Origin: JABMNT01 sp048262255
GTDB lineage: Bacteria; Pseudomonadota; Alphaproteobacteria; Rhodospirillales; Casp-alpha2
DNA: 64,000 nucleotides
NCBI GenBank assembly: GCA_048262255.1
Contig: JBLXFH010000001.1
Coordinates: 744,001 to 808,000 of the forward strand
Reading direction: 5' to 3'
A program made the position numbers and the translations under genes. Numbering within the stretch: position 1 is the first letter of the stretch; each line of letters begins with the position of its first letter. The notes beneath the pieces were generated by a model. The model was not told the DNA's origin and did no database searches. It saw only the letters and a list, made by a program, of their open reading frames with translations. Below, in pieces: positions 14,761 to 23,122 of the stretch.

Positions 14761-16305
14761 ATGCTCGATACATCTGAAAAACAAATGGCCGGTCCGGTCA
14801 TTCGTTTGCATTCCGCCGACAACGTGATTATTGCCCGCGCCGAAATTCCAACTGGGGTTGAGGTGGCCGACGGCGTGACCACCATCGAGCCGGTGACGGC
14901 GGGTTACAAGATCGCGACGCAGCCGATCAAGAAGGGCGAGGCAGTGCGTAAATACAATGTGGTTATCGGTTATGCGGATTCCGATATTCCCGTGGGGGCC
15001 ATGTTAAAAACCCATAATGTGGTGTTCCACGAAGGCGAGAAAGATTACGCCTATTCCAAGGAATTCAAGCCGGTGGAATTATTGCCGGAACCTGAACGCG
15101 CCACCTTCCAGGGTTATCTGCGCGACGACGGGCGGGCCGGAACGCGCAATTTCATCGCCCTGGTCTCCACCGTTAACTGTTCGGCCACCGTGGTTCATGC
15201 CATCGCCGACTATTTCACGGAAGAACGTCTGGCCGACTATCCCAATGTGGACGGTGTTGCGGCGTTCAGCCATGCGCTCGGTTGCGGTATGGAAATGACC
15301 GGTGAGCCCATGGATGTTTTGTATCGCACGCTCGGCGGTTATATCCAGCACCCCAATGTGGCCGCGGCTTTGGTGATGGGGCTTGGCTGCGAGCGCTGCC
15401 AGATCGGCGGTATTCTGGGCCATCAAAAGTTGAAAGAGGGACCGCGTCTCCGGACCATGGTCATGCAGAACGAGGGTGGCACCCGCGCTTCCATTGAAGC
15501 AGGCATTGCGGCGGTCAAGGAAATGCTGCCGGAAGCCAACAAATGCAAGCGCCAGACCCTGCCCGCCAGCCATATTACGGTGGGTCTGCAATGTGGGGGG
15601 TCCGACGGTTTCTCGTCGATCACCGCCAACCCGGCGCTTGGCCGCGCTGTTGATATTCTGGCACGCCATGGCGGCACCGGTATCCTCTCCGAAACGCCGG
15701 AAATTTATGGTGTTGAGCATACCCTGACCTCGCGCGCCGCAACGCCGGAAATCGGCAAGAAACTGGTCGAACGCCTGCGCTGGTGGAAAGAAGAATATGC
15801 GGTGGGCCGCGACGTGCAGATCAATGGCAAGGTCAGCCCGGGCAACCAGAAAGGCGGCATTGCCAACATCACCGAAAAATCGCTGGGCTCTTCCATGAAG
15901 GGCGGTACTGGACCGCTCATGGAGGTTTATGAATACGCCTATCCGGTAACCACCAAAGGGTTTGTGTTTATGGATACACCGGGTTTCGATCCGGTCGCCG
16001 CAACCGGGCAGATCGCCGGTGGGGCCAACCTGATTGCGTTCACCACTGGCCGCGGCTCGTGCTTTGGCGCAAAACCCGCACCATCGCTGAAACTGGCGAC
16101 CAATACCTATATGTATGAGCGCATGACCGAGGATATGGACATCAACTGCGGTGAGATCGCCGACGGCACGGCGAGTATGGACGAAATGGGCCAGCGCATT
16201 TTTGAGCTGTTTCTGGAAACCGCGTCAGGCAAACCATCGAAAAGTGAGATCCTTGACCTCGGTCACCATGAGTTTGTACCGTGGCAAATGGGCATCGTCG
16301 GCTAA
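14761..16305 (+). CDS. UxaA/GarD-family sugar-acid dehydratase
   Basis: A 514-residue member of the altronate/galactarate dehydratase family, iron-dependent enzymes that remove water from sugar acids. It has the full two-part architecture. An N-terminal SAF domain comes first (VIRLHSADNVIIARAEI to IPVGAMLKTHNV, residues 14-95). The catalytic part follows (YLRDDGRAGTRNFIAL, VNCSATV, LGCERCQIGG, LQCGGSDGFSSITANPALG, SPGNQKGGIANITEKSLGS, FTTGRGSCFG). The motifs look closer to GarD-like proteins than to E. coli UxaA, so altronate, galactarate or another sugar acid may be the substrate. No sugar-acid transporter or GntR regulator is adjacent. The stop codon shares a base with the cutA start. Confidence 0.85.
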   Translation: MLDTSEKQMAGPVIRLHSADNVIIARAEIPTGVEVADGVTTIEPVTAGYKIATQPIKKGEAVRKYNVVIGYADSDIPVGAMLKTHNVVFHEGEKDYAYSKEFKPVELLPEPERATFQGYLRDDGRAGTRNFIALVSTVNCSATVVHAIADYFTEERLADYPNVDGVAAFSHALGCGMEMTGEPMDVLYRTLGGYIQHPNVAAALVMGLGCERCQIGGILGHQKLKEGPRLRTMVMQNEGGTRASIEAGIAAVKEMLPEANKCKRQTLPASHITVGLQCGGSDGFSSITANPALGRAVDILARHGGTGILSETPEIYGVEHTLTSRAATPEIGKKLVERLRWWKEEYAVGRDVQINGKVSPGNQKGGIANITEKSLGSSMKGGTGPLMEVYEYAYPVTTKGFVFMDTPGFDPVAATGQIAGGANLIAFTTGRGSCFGAKPAPSLKLATNTYMYERMTEDMDINCGEIADGTASMDEMGQRIFELFLETASGKPSKSEILDLGHHEFVPWQMGIVG

Positions 16306-16631
16306 TGGTGGCGGCCCTTGCCGTTTATACGAGCATCGGCAGCCATGAAGAGGCGCGCGCGTTGGCAAGGCGGGTGATTGAAAGTCGCCTCGCCGCCTGT
16401 GCCCAGATCAACGAGATCGAGAGTTTTTATCATTGGCAGGGCGACGTCGCCAACGAGCCGGAATTTCGCATCCTGTTCAAGACGACTCCCGCCGCCTATG
16501 GGGCTCTGGAAGCCTTAATTAAGGCTTATCACCCCTATGAGGAACCGGCTATATATGCGCTTGAGGTGAGCGATGGGGCCGCCGGATACCTCGACTGGAT
16601 TGCGGAAAACGTAAACAGACCCAACTGCTAA
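16305..16631 (+). CDS. cutA: CutA1-like divalent-cation tolerance protein
   Basis: A 108-residue protein of the trimeric CutA1 family, linked to copper tolerance in E. coli but of uncertain function. Family motifs are clear: SIGSHEEARALARRVIESRLAAC at residues 9-31, FYHWQGDV, EFRILFKTT, YHPYEEPAIYALEV and YLDWIAENV. I start it at ATG 16305, whose A is the last base of the uxaA stop (TAATG), which suggests reinitiation. An ATG at 16281 would add eight residues that overlap uxaA. It converges with the DUF4389 gene 12 bases away. Confidence 0.9.
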   Translation: MVAALAVYTSIGSHEEARALARRVIESRLAACAQINEIESFYHWQGDVANEPEFRILFKTTPAAYGALEALIKAYHPYEEPAIYALEVSDGAAGYLDWIAENVNRPNC

Positions 16632-16643
16632 ATAACCGCCCGC

Positions 16644-17060
16644 CTAACCGTCTTTTGCCGCCGGACCACTGCCCGGTTTTTTGCGTGGCGTTGCCTTACG
16701 CGCTGCGGGTTTGCGTTTTGTTGCCGGTTTGGCAGTCGTTTTTGATTGGGGTTTTGGAGCGGGTTCAGGCACTGGCTCCGGCTCCGCGGCATGTTGCCAG
16801 TCGCTTACCGGATAGGGCATCTGGTCGGTCTGAAAGGTCAGAAAGCGGGTGACTTCGCGGAGATAAGCACCGAGATCGCCGCCGAAGCTTTGCAGGCGGG
16901 CATTCGGGGCTTTGGTAAACAGAACCGAGAAAAACTGGACGAGGGTGATGATGGCGACCAGAATTTCTGCGATATAAAAGGCGATGGCGAAAATGATGAT
17001 ATAAACAAGACGCATCCAGGTGCTCTTGTCTTTGAGGTTGGTACCCGGCGTACTTTCCAT
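16644..17060 (-). CDS. DUF4389 membrane protein with basic C-terminal tail
   Basis: A 138-residue protein with the DUF4389 pattern. A basic N-terminus (MRLVYIIIFAIAFYIAEILV) begins one or two membrane segments at about residues 16-50, followed by FTKAPNARLQSFGGDLGAYLREVTRFL. The last 45 residues are low-complexity Pro, Ala, Lys and Glu: first an acidic PEPVPEPAPKP run, then a histone-H1-like KPATKRKPAARK stretch. The tail should be cytoplasmic and could bind nucleic acid or membrane phosphates. The family has no known function. A similar Lys/Pro/Ala tail occurs on GlnD in this window. Confidence 0.75.
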   Translation of the reverse strand: MESTPGTNLKDKSTWMRLVYIIIFAIAFYIAEILVAIITLVQFFSVLFTKAPNARLQSFGGDLGAYLREVTRFLTFQTDQMPYPVSDWQHAAEPEPVPEPAPKPQSKTTAKPATKRKPAARKATPRKKPGSGPAAKDG

Positions 17061-17203
17061 TCGATTGGCCTTTCTCTTTAATCTATCTTTTAAATATGAC
17101 GACTATAAGGGTCATAACCGATTGTTGTCTCGATGAAGGCGATGTCTCTCTTTAGGGACTATAACATAGAACGGGGCCCGCAGAGGACAAGGGGCCATGA
17201 GAA

Positions 17204-18907
17204 ATGGGCACAATGAACAGAGCCGAAAGACGCCGCCGACAAAAAACGGACAAGGTGAAATCCAAAGCGGTTAAAGCCATAGATGTGGAATGCACGCAAG
17301 CGGACAATCAGACTGTGGATCTGCAACAACGGATGGATGTTGCCATCGACCGACATCAGGCGGGAGACCTGGCGACGGCGGCCGGCCTTTATCAGGATAT
17401 CCTGAAGGCAGATCCAGATCAGCCCGTGGCCCTGCATTTTTTAGGCGTCATTGCACAACAGAAGGGAAAGCCACAAACGGCACTGGAAATGAGCACCAAA
17501 GCGCTTGCGGTTCGCCCTGATTTGCTTGAGGCCTGGATCAATCTTGGTAATGCGCAAAAAGACCTTGGCCAACACGAAACGGCGGCGATCAGTTTTCAGA
17601 AGGCCATTTCTCTGAAACCCGATTACGCCGAGGCGCATTACAATCTGGGTGTTGTCCTGCAGGAGCTGGAGCGTCCGGAGGATGCTGTGGCGTGTTATCA
17701 CGAAGCACTGCGTCTGGCGCCGGGTCAGGCGGCGGTTCACAATAATCTCGGTAATGCCTTGCGCGATCTTAATCGACTGGATAAAGCCGTCGCGCAGTTT
17801 CAAGAGGTTCTGGCTTTGAGGCCAAACGATGCAAACACTTATTGTAACCTCGGCATTACCTACAAACACCTGAATAAACCGGATGATGCCATTGCCTGTT
17901 TCGAGCGCGCTCTGACCTTTGCCCCGGATCGTGCCGAATTTCACTGGAATATGGCCTTTTCTTTATTGAAGCAGCAGCAGCTGGAACGAGGTTGGGATGC
18001 ATACACTTGGGGATTGAAGCTGGACGGCGCGCGGGCCTTGTCTGGGCCTGTACCGGGCGCTCCCTGGTGCGGGGAGCCGCTTGAGGGGAAGACGCTGCTT
18101 GTTGTGGCCGAGCAGGGTGTGGGGGATGAAATCATGTTTTCCGGCTGTCTGGCGGATTTGAAACGGTTTGCGCCGGGCCGCGTATTGCTGGAATGCGACC
18201 CGCGCCTGGTCCCATTGTTTCGCCGCTCCTTTTCGGGTCCGGTGATCCATGGGACACAAAAAGATACCGGCCGTACCTGGACCGCTGCCCACGGCTCGGT
18301 CGATTTTCATGTGGCCATGGGCAGCCTGCCGAAATATCTGCGTGCCAAGATCGATGATTTTCCTGACCGGGAGTCCTATATGGTGGCCGACACGGTACGG
18401 GCGGCAGACTGGCATGACCGGTTGACGGCACTTGGGCCCGGCCTGAAAATCGGGATTTCATGGCGTGGCGGTATGCCGGAATTTGTTCATAAACGCTCTG
18501 TCCCGCTGGCGGACTGGCAAGAGTTGCTGTCCATGGATGCAGTCTTTATCAATCTGCAATATGGCGAGACCGCGGCGGAACTGGCCGAATTACGAGAATC
18601 CCAAGGCATTGAAATTCATGACTGGTCCGACAATGACCCCTTGGCCGATCTGGACAACCAGGCGGCTCTGATCTCGGCGCTTGATCTGGTAATCTCCATC
18701 GATAACACAACGGTACATCTGGCGGGTGCGTTGGGCACGCCGGTCTGGGCGATGATCGACCCGGCGCTGAATGCCCTGTGGCTGCAAAAGGATACCGACG
18801 TCACGCCCTTTTACCGGTCCGTCCGTCTGTTTCAGAAAGACAATGGCGCGGACTGGGCCTCAGTTCTGGACCGCGTTAAAGATGCGCTGCGCGACCGTAT
18901 CGGTTAA
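17204..18907 (+). CDS. TPR protein fused to a glycosyltransferase-like C-terminal domain
   Basis: A 567-residue protein. It begins with a very basic segment (MNRAERRRRQKTDKVKSK), followed by about seven TPR units (residues 45-270) with the W-L-G-Y-A-F-A-P type spacing, for example AWINLGNAQKDLGQHETAA and AHYNLGVVLQELERPEDA. The C-terminal 280 residues resemble GT9/GT41-like sugar transferases that follow TPRs in alphaproteobacteria: LLVVAEQGVGDEIMFSGCL near 300, LKIGISWRGG near 408, and LDLVISIDNTTVHLAGALG near 495, which is the ADP-heptose transferase-like donor site. Such proteins are often linked to flagellin or surface glycosylation, but no such genes are nearby. A second ATG at 17213 is possible. 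Confidence 0.8.
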   Translation: MGTMNRAERRRRQKTDKVKSKAVKAIDVECTQADNQTVDLQQRMDVAIDRHQAGDLATAAGLYQDILKADPDQPVALHFLGVIAQQKGKPQTALEMSTKALAVRPDLLEAWINLGNAQKDLGQHETAAISFQKAISLKPDYAEAHYNLGVVLQELERPEDAVACYHEALRLAPGQAAVHNNLGNALRDLNRLDKAVAQFQEVLALRPNDANTYCNLGITYKHLNKPDDAIACFERALTFAPDRAEFHWNMAFSLLKQQQLERGWDAYTWGLKLDGARALSGPVPGAPWCGEPLEGKTLLVVAEQGVGDEIMFSGCLADLKRFAPGRVLLECDPRLVPLFRRSFSGPVIHGTQKDTGRTWTAAHGSVDFHVAMGSLPKYLRAKIDDFPDRESYMVADTVRAADWHDRLTALGPGLKIGISWRGGMPEFVHKRSVPLADWQELLSMDAVFINLQYGETAAELAELRESQGIEIHDWSDNDPLADLDNQAALISALDLVISIDNTTVHLAGALGTPVWAMIDPALNALWLQKDTDVTPFYRSVRLFQKDNGADWASVLDRVKDALRDRIG

Positions 18908-18952
18908 CAGGGATAACTGTAGCCTTATATAAATTGGCTTGGGCGTGCCGGG

Positions 18953-19588
18953 TCAGACGGTGGTCTTGCCCTTGAAGCGGCAGAGATGGGACACGTCGCA
19001 GGCCGGGCAGTCGGGCTTACGGGCCTTGCAGGTGTAGCGGCCATGCAGGATAAGCCAGTGATGGGCGTGCAAGGCGAATTCTTTCGGCGTCACCTTGACC
19101 AGTTTTTTCTCCACTTCCACAACGTTTTTGCCGGGCGCCAATCCGGTCCGGTTGGAGACCCGGAAGATATGTGTATCGACAGCAATGGTCGGTTCATGAA
19201 AAACGATATTGCGGACCACGTTGGCGGTCTTGCGACCAACACCGGGTAGAGCCTCCAGCGCCTTTTGGTCATTGGGGACTTCCGAACCATGCTCGCGGAT
19301 CAGCAGATGGCTCAGCGCGATCACGTTTTTCGCCTTGCCGTTGAACAGGCCGATGGTCTTGATGTGGTCTTTCAGTTTGGTTTCGCCGAGCGCCACCATT
19401 TTCTCCGGCGTATCGACCGTCTTGAACAGCTCCTTGGTTGCCCGGTTGACGCCGACGTCGGTGGCTTGCGCAGACAACACGACGGCGACCAGCAGCGTAT
19501 AGGGGTTGGTCCATTCCAGATCGCTGGTCGGGTTGGGCCGCCCTTCGGCGAGTTTTGTATAAAATTCAACGATATCGGCTTTTTTCAT
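18953..19588 (-). CDS. nth: Endonuclease III
   Basis: Nth is the base-excision-repair glycosylase/AP lyase for oxidised pyrimidines. The 211-residue protein has the helix-hairpin-helix LPGVGRKTANVV near residue 113, including the catalytic Lys, and the catalytic Asp in TIAVDTHIFRVSNR near 137. The C-terminal [4Fe-4S] ligands follow the Cys-6-Cys-2-Cys-5-Cys spacing (CKARKPDC, PACDVSHLC). Length is normal. It converges with the TPR gene and is divergent from the DUF2244 gene. Association of nth with dapB and dnaKJ is typical of alphaproteobacteria. Confidence 0.97.
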   Translation of the reverse strand: MKKADIVEFYTKLAEGRPNPTSDLEWTNPYTLLVAVVLSAQATDVGVNRATKELFKTVDTPEKMVALGETKLKDHIKTIGLFNGKAKNVIALSHLLIREHGSEVPNDQKALEALPGVGRKTANVVRNIVFHEPTIAVDTHIFRVSNRTGLAPGKNVVEVEKKLVKVTPKEFALHAHHWLILHGRYTCKARKPDCPACDVSHLCRFKGKTTV

Positions 19589-19700
19589 GATCCCGCCAGA
19601 CTACCTTCGGGGCGCGCCGGGACAAGAGATTTCTTTGCCAAATTAAAATCCCGCGCCTAGAATAAAGGCACAGAGCGAGTGTCAGACTCAGGTATCGACG

Positions 19701-20183
19701 ATGGTGCATGCAGAAACAAATCAGCAGGGTTTTTATCTGGAATTAAGGCCGAACCGCAGCGGCACGCTGCGCGGCGTCCATATCCTCATGGGCTTTTTGT
19801 TGTTTGTGTTTATCCCGACGGGTTTTGTTTTCACGCTGCTTGGCGCCTGGCCGGTGTTCGGCTTTATGGGCGTTGAATTGCTGTTGCTCTATGGGGCGCT
19901 GCGTCTCAACCAGCGGAACACACAGGCCGTCGAGCGGGTTTCCATGAGTGACGCCGCCTTTACCGTGGAGCGCATCGACCCCTGGGGCAAACAGCATTTG
20001 TGGGAGTTTCAACCACAATGGTTGCGCGTTGATTTCGATCAGCCCAACGAGTTTATCGCCCACCTGTCGCTCAATTCGCGCGGCCAGCGCCTCAGTTTGG
20101 GACGCTTTTTATCGCCTCAGGAAAAATCGACGGCGGCGGCGCATCTGAAAGGCGCATTGCTGCCTGTCTCAATGTTGTTCTGA
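19701..20183 (+). CDS. DUF2244 integral membrane protein
   Basis: A 160-residue protein of the DUF2244 family. An N-terminal LRPNRSGT motif is followed by two membrane helices at about residues 24-46 and 48-66. Next is a cytoplasmic or periplasmic domain (FTVERIDPWGKQHLWEFQPQWLRVDF) ending LSLGRFLSPQEKSTAAAHLKGAL. The family is confined mainly to alphaproteobacteria, commonly next to nth and dapB, and has no known function. It ends six bases before the convergent dapB stop. Confidence 0.85.
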   Translation: MVHAETNQQGFYLELRPNRSGTLRGVHILMGFLLFVFIPTGFVFTLLGAWPVFGFMGVELLLLYGALRLNQRNTQAVERVSMSDAAFTVERIDPWGKQHLWEFQPQWLRVDFDQPNEFIAHLSLNSRGQRLSLGRFLSPQEKSTAAAHLKGALLPVSMLF

Positions 20184-20189
20184 AGCGTT

Positions 20190-20990
20190 TCAGTTAAAAC
20201 CCAGCATGTCCCGCATGCCATAAAAGCCGGGACCCCGCCCGGCGCTCCACAGCGCCGCGCGGACCGCGCCAGCCGAATAGATGGAGCGGTTGGATGCCTT
20301 GTGGGTCAACTCGATGCGCTCGCCGTCGGCGGCAAACATCACCGTATGATCGCCGATTACGTCGCCGCCGCGCAGTGTTGCGAAACCGATGTCGCCCGCC
20401 TTGCGCGCCCCGGTGATGCCGTCGCGGGTACGTTGTGCCACGGCGTCCAGATCAACGCCGCGGCCTTTGGCGACCGCTTGGCCCAACGCCAGCGCCGTGC
20501 CCGAGGGCGCATCGACTTTGTGTTTGTGGTGCATTTCCAGAATTTCCGCATCGTACTCATCGCCCAACAGCGCGCCCACCTGCTGGCTGAGCCCGAGCAA
20601 CAGATTGACGCCGATGGAAAAATTGGCAGCCTGAAAAACAAAAGCCTTTTTGCCAAAAGCTTGCAGGGCCGCCTGCTGGTCGGCTTCAAACCCGGTGGTT
20701 CCGACGACCAGTGCCGTCTTGTGGGCGGCAGCCTGTTCGGCGTGGTTGAGGGTGACTTTCGGCGCGGTGAAATCGATCACAGCATCGGCGGCCTTGAACA
20801 GGGCGTCCGCATCATCGCCGATCACCAGCCCCGTCGCCGCTTCGCCGACCAGCGATCCCGGGTCGTGACCTAATGCAGCGCTGCCCGGTGCTTCCGTGGC
20901 CCCGGCCAGCTCGGCTTTCGGGTTGGCCAGAACTTCTTTGATCAACATCTGGCCCATACGTCCGGCGCATCCGACAATTCCGATTTTCAT
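20190..20990 (-). CDS. dapB: 4-hydroxy-tetrahydrodipicolinate reductase
   Basis: DapB reduces the dihydrodipicolinate precursor in lysine and diaminopimelate synthesis with NAD(P)H. The 266-residue protein starts with the Rossmann motif MKIGIVGCAGRMGQ and has VIDFTAPKVTLNH near 75, VVGTTGF near 97, and the catalytic and substrate-binding EMHHKHKVDAPSGTAL near 152. I chose ATG 20990, preceded by GAGG ten bases upstream, over earlier in-frame codons. Diaminopimelate from this step feeds the peptidoglycan that other genes in this window remodel. Confidence 0.96.
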   Translation of the reverse strand: MKIGIVGCAGRMGQMLIKEVLANPKAELAGATEAPGSAALGHDPGSLVGEAATGLVIGDDADALFKAADAVIDFTAPKVTLNHAEQAAAHKTALVVGTTGFEADQQAALQAFGKKAFVFQAANFSIGVNLLLGLSQQVGALLGDEYDAEILEMHHKHKVDAPSGTALALGQAVAKGRGVDLDAVAQRTRDGITGARKAGDIGFATLRGGDVIGDHTVMFAADGERIELTHKASNRSIYSAGAVRAALWSAGRGPGFYGMRDMLGFN

Positions 20991-21083
20991 AACTAGCCTC
21001 ATCAATTCCGTGAGCGGTTTTTTTACGCTTTTGGCTATGGCTTGGAAAGAGGGAAGGTTTACAGCGGTTGTCTCGGTTTGGTG

Positions 21084-21452
21084 TTAGCTGTTACAGGCCA
21101 TGGAAAAGGCTTTCTTGTCAAAGCTCAGGGTCTCGCCCTTGTTGGTCAGGGTGAAGGGGCCTATTTGCTGGCCCATAGCGCTGGCGGGGGTTAGCTTGAA
21201 GTCGGCTCCACTTTCCACATAGCTGTAAGCGCCTTTCGGGTCGCGGGCACCGCCGATAACGGCGCCTTCAATGGTCAGGCTGGCTTTCGCGTCGGCGTAA
21301 AGATGAACAACCATCTGTTTGCCCATGGCTGGGTTGGGGAGCGGGCACTCGAAAATGGCGAGCGGCTCGGCGGCATGAACGGGCATGGCCCCGAGAGCGG
21401 GCATTAAGCAGAGCAGTGACAGCAGGGCTGTCCGTGTCCATTTCTTTATCAT
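21084..21452 (-). CDS. Small secreted protein of unknown function
   Basis: A 122-residue protein with an N-terminal signal peptide: MIKKWTRTALLSLLCLMPAL, cleavage likely after VHAA. The mature part (about 95 residues) looks like a small beta-rich domain with two cysteines, one near residue 35 (FECPLPN) and one near the C-terminus (SMACNS), which could form a disulfide. I do not recognise the family. The open frame extends far upstream, but that part is not protein-like and lacks a signal sequence, so I start at 21452. dapB lies 93 bases downstream on the same strand. Confidence 0.65.
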   Translation of the reverse strand: MIKKWTRTALLSLLCLMPALGAMPVHAAEPLAIFECPLPNPAMGKQMVVHLYADAKASLTIEGAVIGGARDPKGAYSYVESGADFKLTPASAMGQQIGPFTLTNKGETLSFDKKAFSMACNS

Positions 21453-21507
21453 TGCGCGATTCTTTCTCTTATTGAACATCCATAATAAGAATCTAGGAGA
21501 TTGGTGA

Positions 21508-21561
21508 ATGGCGCACAAGTTGCGATTGGCGGCCAGGAATTGGCTTGCCAAAAATCTGTAA
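21508..21561 (+). CDS. Possible 17-residue cationic peptide
   Basis: An ATG at 21508 with AGGAG eight bases upstream opens a 17-codon frame (MAHKLRLAARNWLAKNL) ending in TAA at 21561. It would form an amphipathic helix with Lys4, Arg6, Arg10 and Lys15. It lies between a divergent secreted-protein gene and the acetyltransferase at 21630 and could be a leader peptide or a small membrane-active peptide. The evidence is only the ribosome binding site and composition, so this is low confidence. Confidence 0.25.
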   Translation: MAHKLRLAARNWLAKNL

Positions 21562-21629
21562 AGCGGCTCTTTCCAGAAAGACGGTTTCTGTGAGAGGGTG
21601 CCACCCAGATCGATCAAGCAGGAAAAAAA

Positions 21630-22352
21630 ATGCCAGAATATAAAAATCAATTGGATCAGCCCATCGGATTCCCCATGCCCGACTGGCAGCCCTGCAATCA
21701 CCCGCCGCGCACGACCATGACCGGGCAGGACTGTCGGGTTGAGCCGCTGGATGTTGGGAAACATGCCGGAGATCTGTTTGCGGCCAACGCGCTGGACCGG
21801 AAAAACCGCATCTGGACCTATCTGCCCTATGGCCCTTTTACCGATCAGGTCGTTTATGAGGCCTGGCTTGCTGACGTAAGCCAGCAGGACGACCCGCTGT
21901 TTCATGCGATCATCGATGCGGAAACCGAAATGGCGGTTGGCCTCGCCAGTTACCTGCGCATTGTGCCCGCCGTCGGCTGCATCGAGGTGGGCCATATCAA
22001 TTATTCCCCGGCTCTGCAGCGCAGCTGGGCCGGTACGGAAGCCATGTTTCTGATGATGAAGCGGGTCTTCGATGAGATGGGTTATCGCCGCTATGAATGG
22101 AAATGCGACAATCTGAACACCGCTTCAAAGGCCGCCGCTGTACGCTACGGTTTTACCTTCGAGGGCATTTTCCGCCAGGCCACCATTTACAACAGTCGCA
22201 ACCGCGATACGGCCTGGTTCGCGATCATCGATCAGGACTGGCCACCGATCAAAGCGGCGTTTGAAGCCTGGCTCTCGCCGCAAAACCGGACAACCGAGGG
22301 CCGTCCCAAAAACCCGCTTGGGCATTTCATGCCGAGACCCGAGGCACCTTAG
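21630..22352 (+). CDS. GNAT acetyltransferase, RimJ/RimL-like
   Basis: A 240-residue N-acetyltransferase. The first 35 residues (PMPDWQPCNHPPRTTMTGQD) are the typical lead of a proteobacterial and fungal GNAT group with a WTYLPYGPF motif, here near residue 62. The core has VGLASYLRIVPAVGCIEVGHINYSP near 113, the acetyl-CoA region SWAGTEAMFLMMKRVFDEMGYRRYEWKC around 130-160, and NTASKAAAVRYGFTFEGIFRQ. The substrate is unknown. The ATG follows an AGGA-A-rich site. It converges with hsp20. Confidence 0.85.
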   Translation: MPEYKNQLDQPIGFPMPDWQPCNHPPRTTMTGQDCRVEPLDVGKHAGDLFAANALDRKNRIWTYLPYGPFTDQVVYEAWLADVSQQDDPLFHAIIDAETEMAVGLASYLRIVPAVGCIEVGHINYSPALQRSWAGTEAMFLMMKRVFDEMGYRRYEWKCDNLNTASKAAAVRYGFTFEGIFRQATIYNSRNRDTAWFAIIDQDWPPIKAAFEAWLSPQNRTTEGRPKNPLGHFMPRPEAP

Positions 22353-22429
22353 AACGCCAGCGGCAGCAAAACAGTCCCTCCGGCAAACCAATTGCTCAGG
22401 GCGGGTTTAAGGTGGCCGTCGGAGTCGTT

Positions 22430-23083
22430 TCAGCCTTTGACGGGAACCTTCTTGCCTTTTGTCGGGGCGCCGATCTTTTTCGGTACCGTAACGGTCAGCA
22501 CACCTTTGTCAAAAGCGGCTTCCATTTTGCTGGCGATGGCCTCTTCGGGCAGTGTAAAGGTGCGGCGGAAAGAGCCGAAACGGCGTTCGCGCACGGTATA
22601 TTCGTTTTCCGTGTCTTCCAATTTCTTGCCGCTGATGGTCAGCAGATTGTCGGAAAGTTCAACCTCGATGTCGTCTTTGTCCATGCCTGGTAGTTCCGCC
22701 TTGACCACCAGCTTGTCTTCGCCGTCACTGATATCAACCTCCGGATTCAGCATGAAGCCGGTTGGGGCTTTAAACATGTCGAAGGGGCCCATGCGGGTCA
22801 GGTCGGTCCAGCGGCGTTGTAAGTCGTCAAAATAACGATCCGCCTGTTCTTTCCATTCTGTTATGTCGCCATTTGTTTTCTGCTGTTCCGGTAAAAAATC
22901 ACGGAACGGCGACATCTGGCCAAATTCGGACCAAGACTGCAGGACATCGCCCATCAGGCGGTTCATGTCTTTCTGCCATCGGGAAATGGAAGGAGTCGGG
23001 GCTTGCTTAACGGCGACAGGTTCACCTTTGCCTTTGGGCGCGGCAACGTTTTTTTCGGTGGTGGGTTCTGTTTGCGGGCTCAT
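22430..23083 (-). CDS. Hsp20/alpha-crystallin small heat-shock protein
   Basis: A 217-residue ATP-independent holdase. The N-terminal 110 residues are family-variable and Pro/Lys-rich (EKNVAAPKGKGEPVAVKQAP). The alpha-crystallin domain starts near residue 113: NPEVDISDGEDKLVVKAELP, then DNLLTISGKKLEDTENEY and RRFGSFRRTFTLPE. The beta-9 motif AAFDKGVLTVTVPK is followed by a short basic tail. A strong AAGGAGGT site precedes the ATG by six bases. Upstream is an FNR/FixK-type box rather than the heat-shock motif seen at hslV and dnaK, so induction by low oxygen is likely. Confidence 0.93.
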   Translation of the reverse strand: MSPQTEPTTEKNVAAPKGKGEPVAVKQAPTPSISRWQKDMNRLMGDVLQSWSEFGQMSPFRDFLPEQQKTNGDITEWKEQADRYFDDLQRRWTDLTRMGPFDMFKAPTGFMLNPEVDISDGEDKLVVKAELPGMDKDDIEVELSDNLLTISGKKLEDTENEYTVRERRFGSFRRTFTLPEEAIASKMEAAFDKGVLTVTVPKKIGAPTKGKKVPVKG

Positions 23084-23122
23084 GACTTACCTCCTTAAGG
23101 AAATGTTTCATTCTTTTATAAA

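Noticed and set aside
17095..17116. TATGAC...GTCATA arms upstream of the TPR gene
   Set aside because: The arms are six bases with a ten-base spacer; this is likely by chance and no promoter spacing supports it.
21453..21995. Upstream extension of the small secreted protein's frame
   Set aside because: The extension overlaps the acetyltransferase on the other strand, has no domain, and would bury the signal peptide; the start at 21452 fits better.
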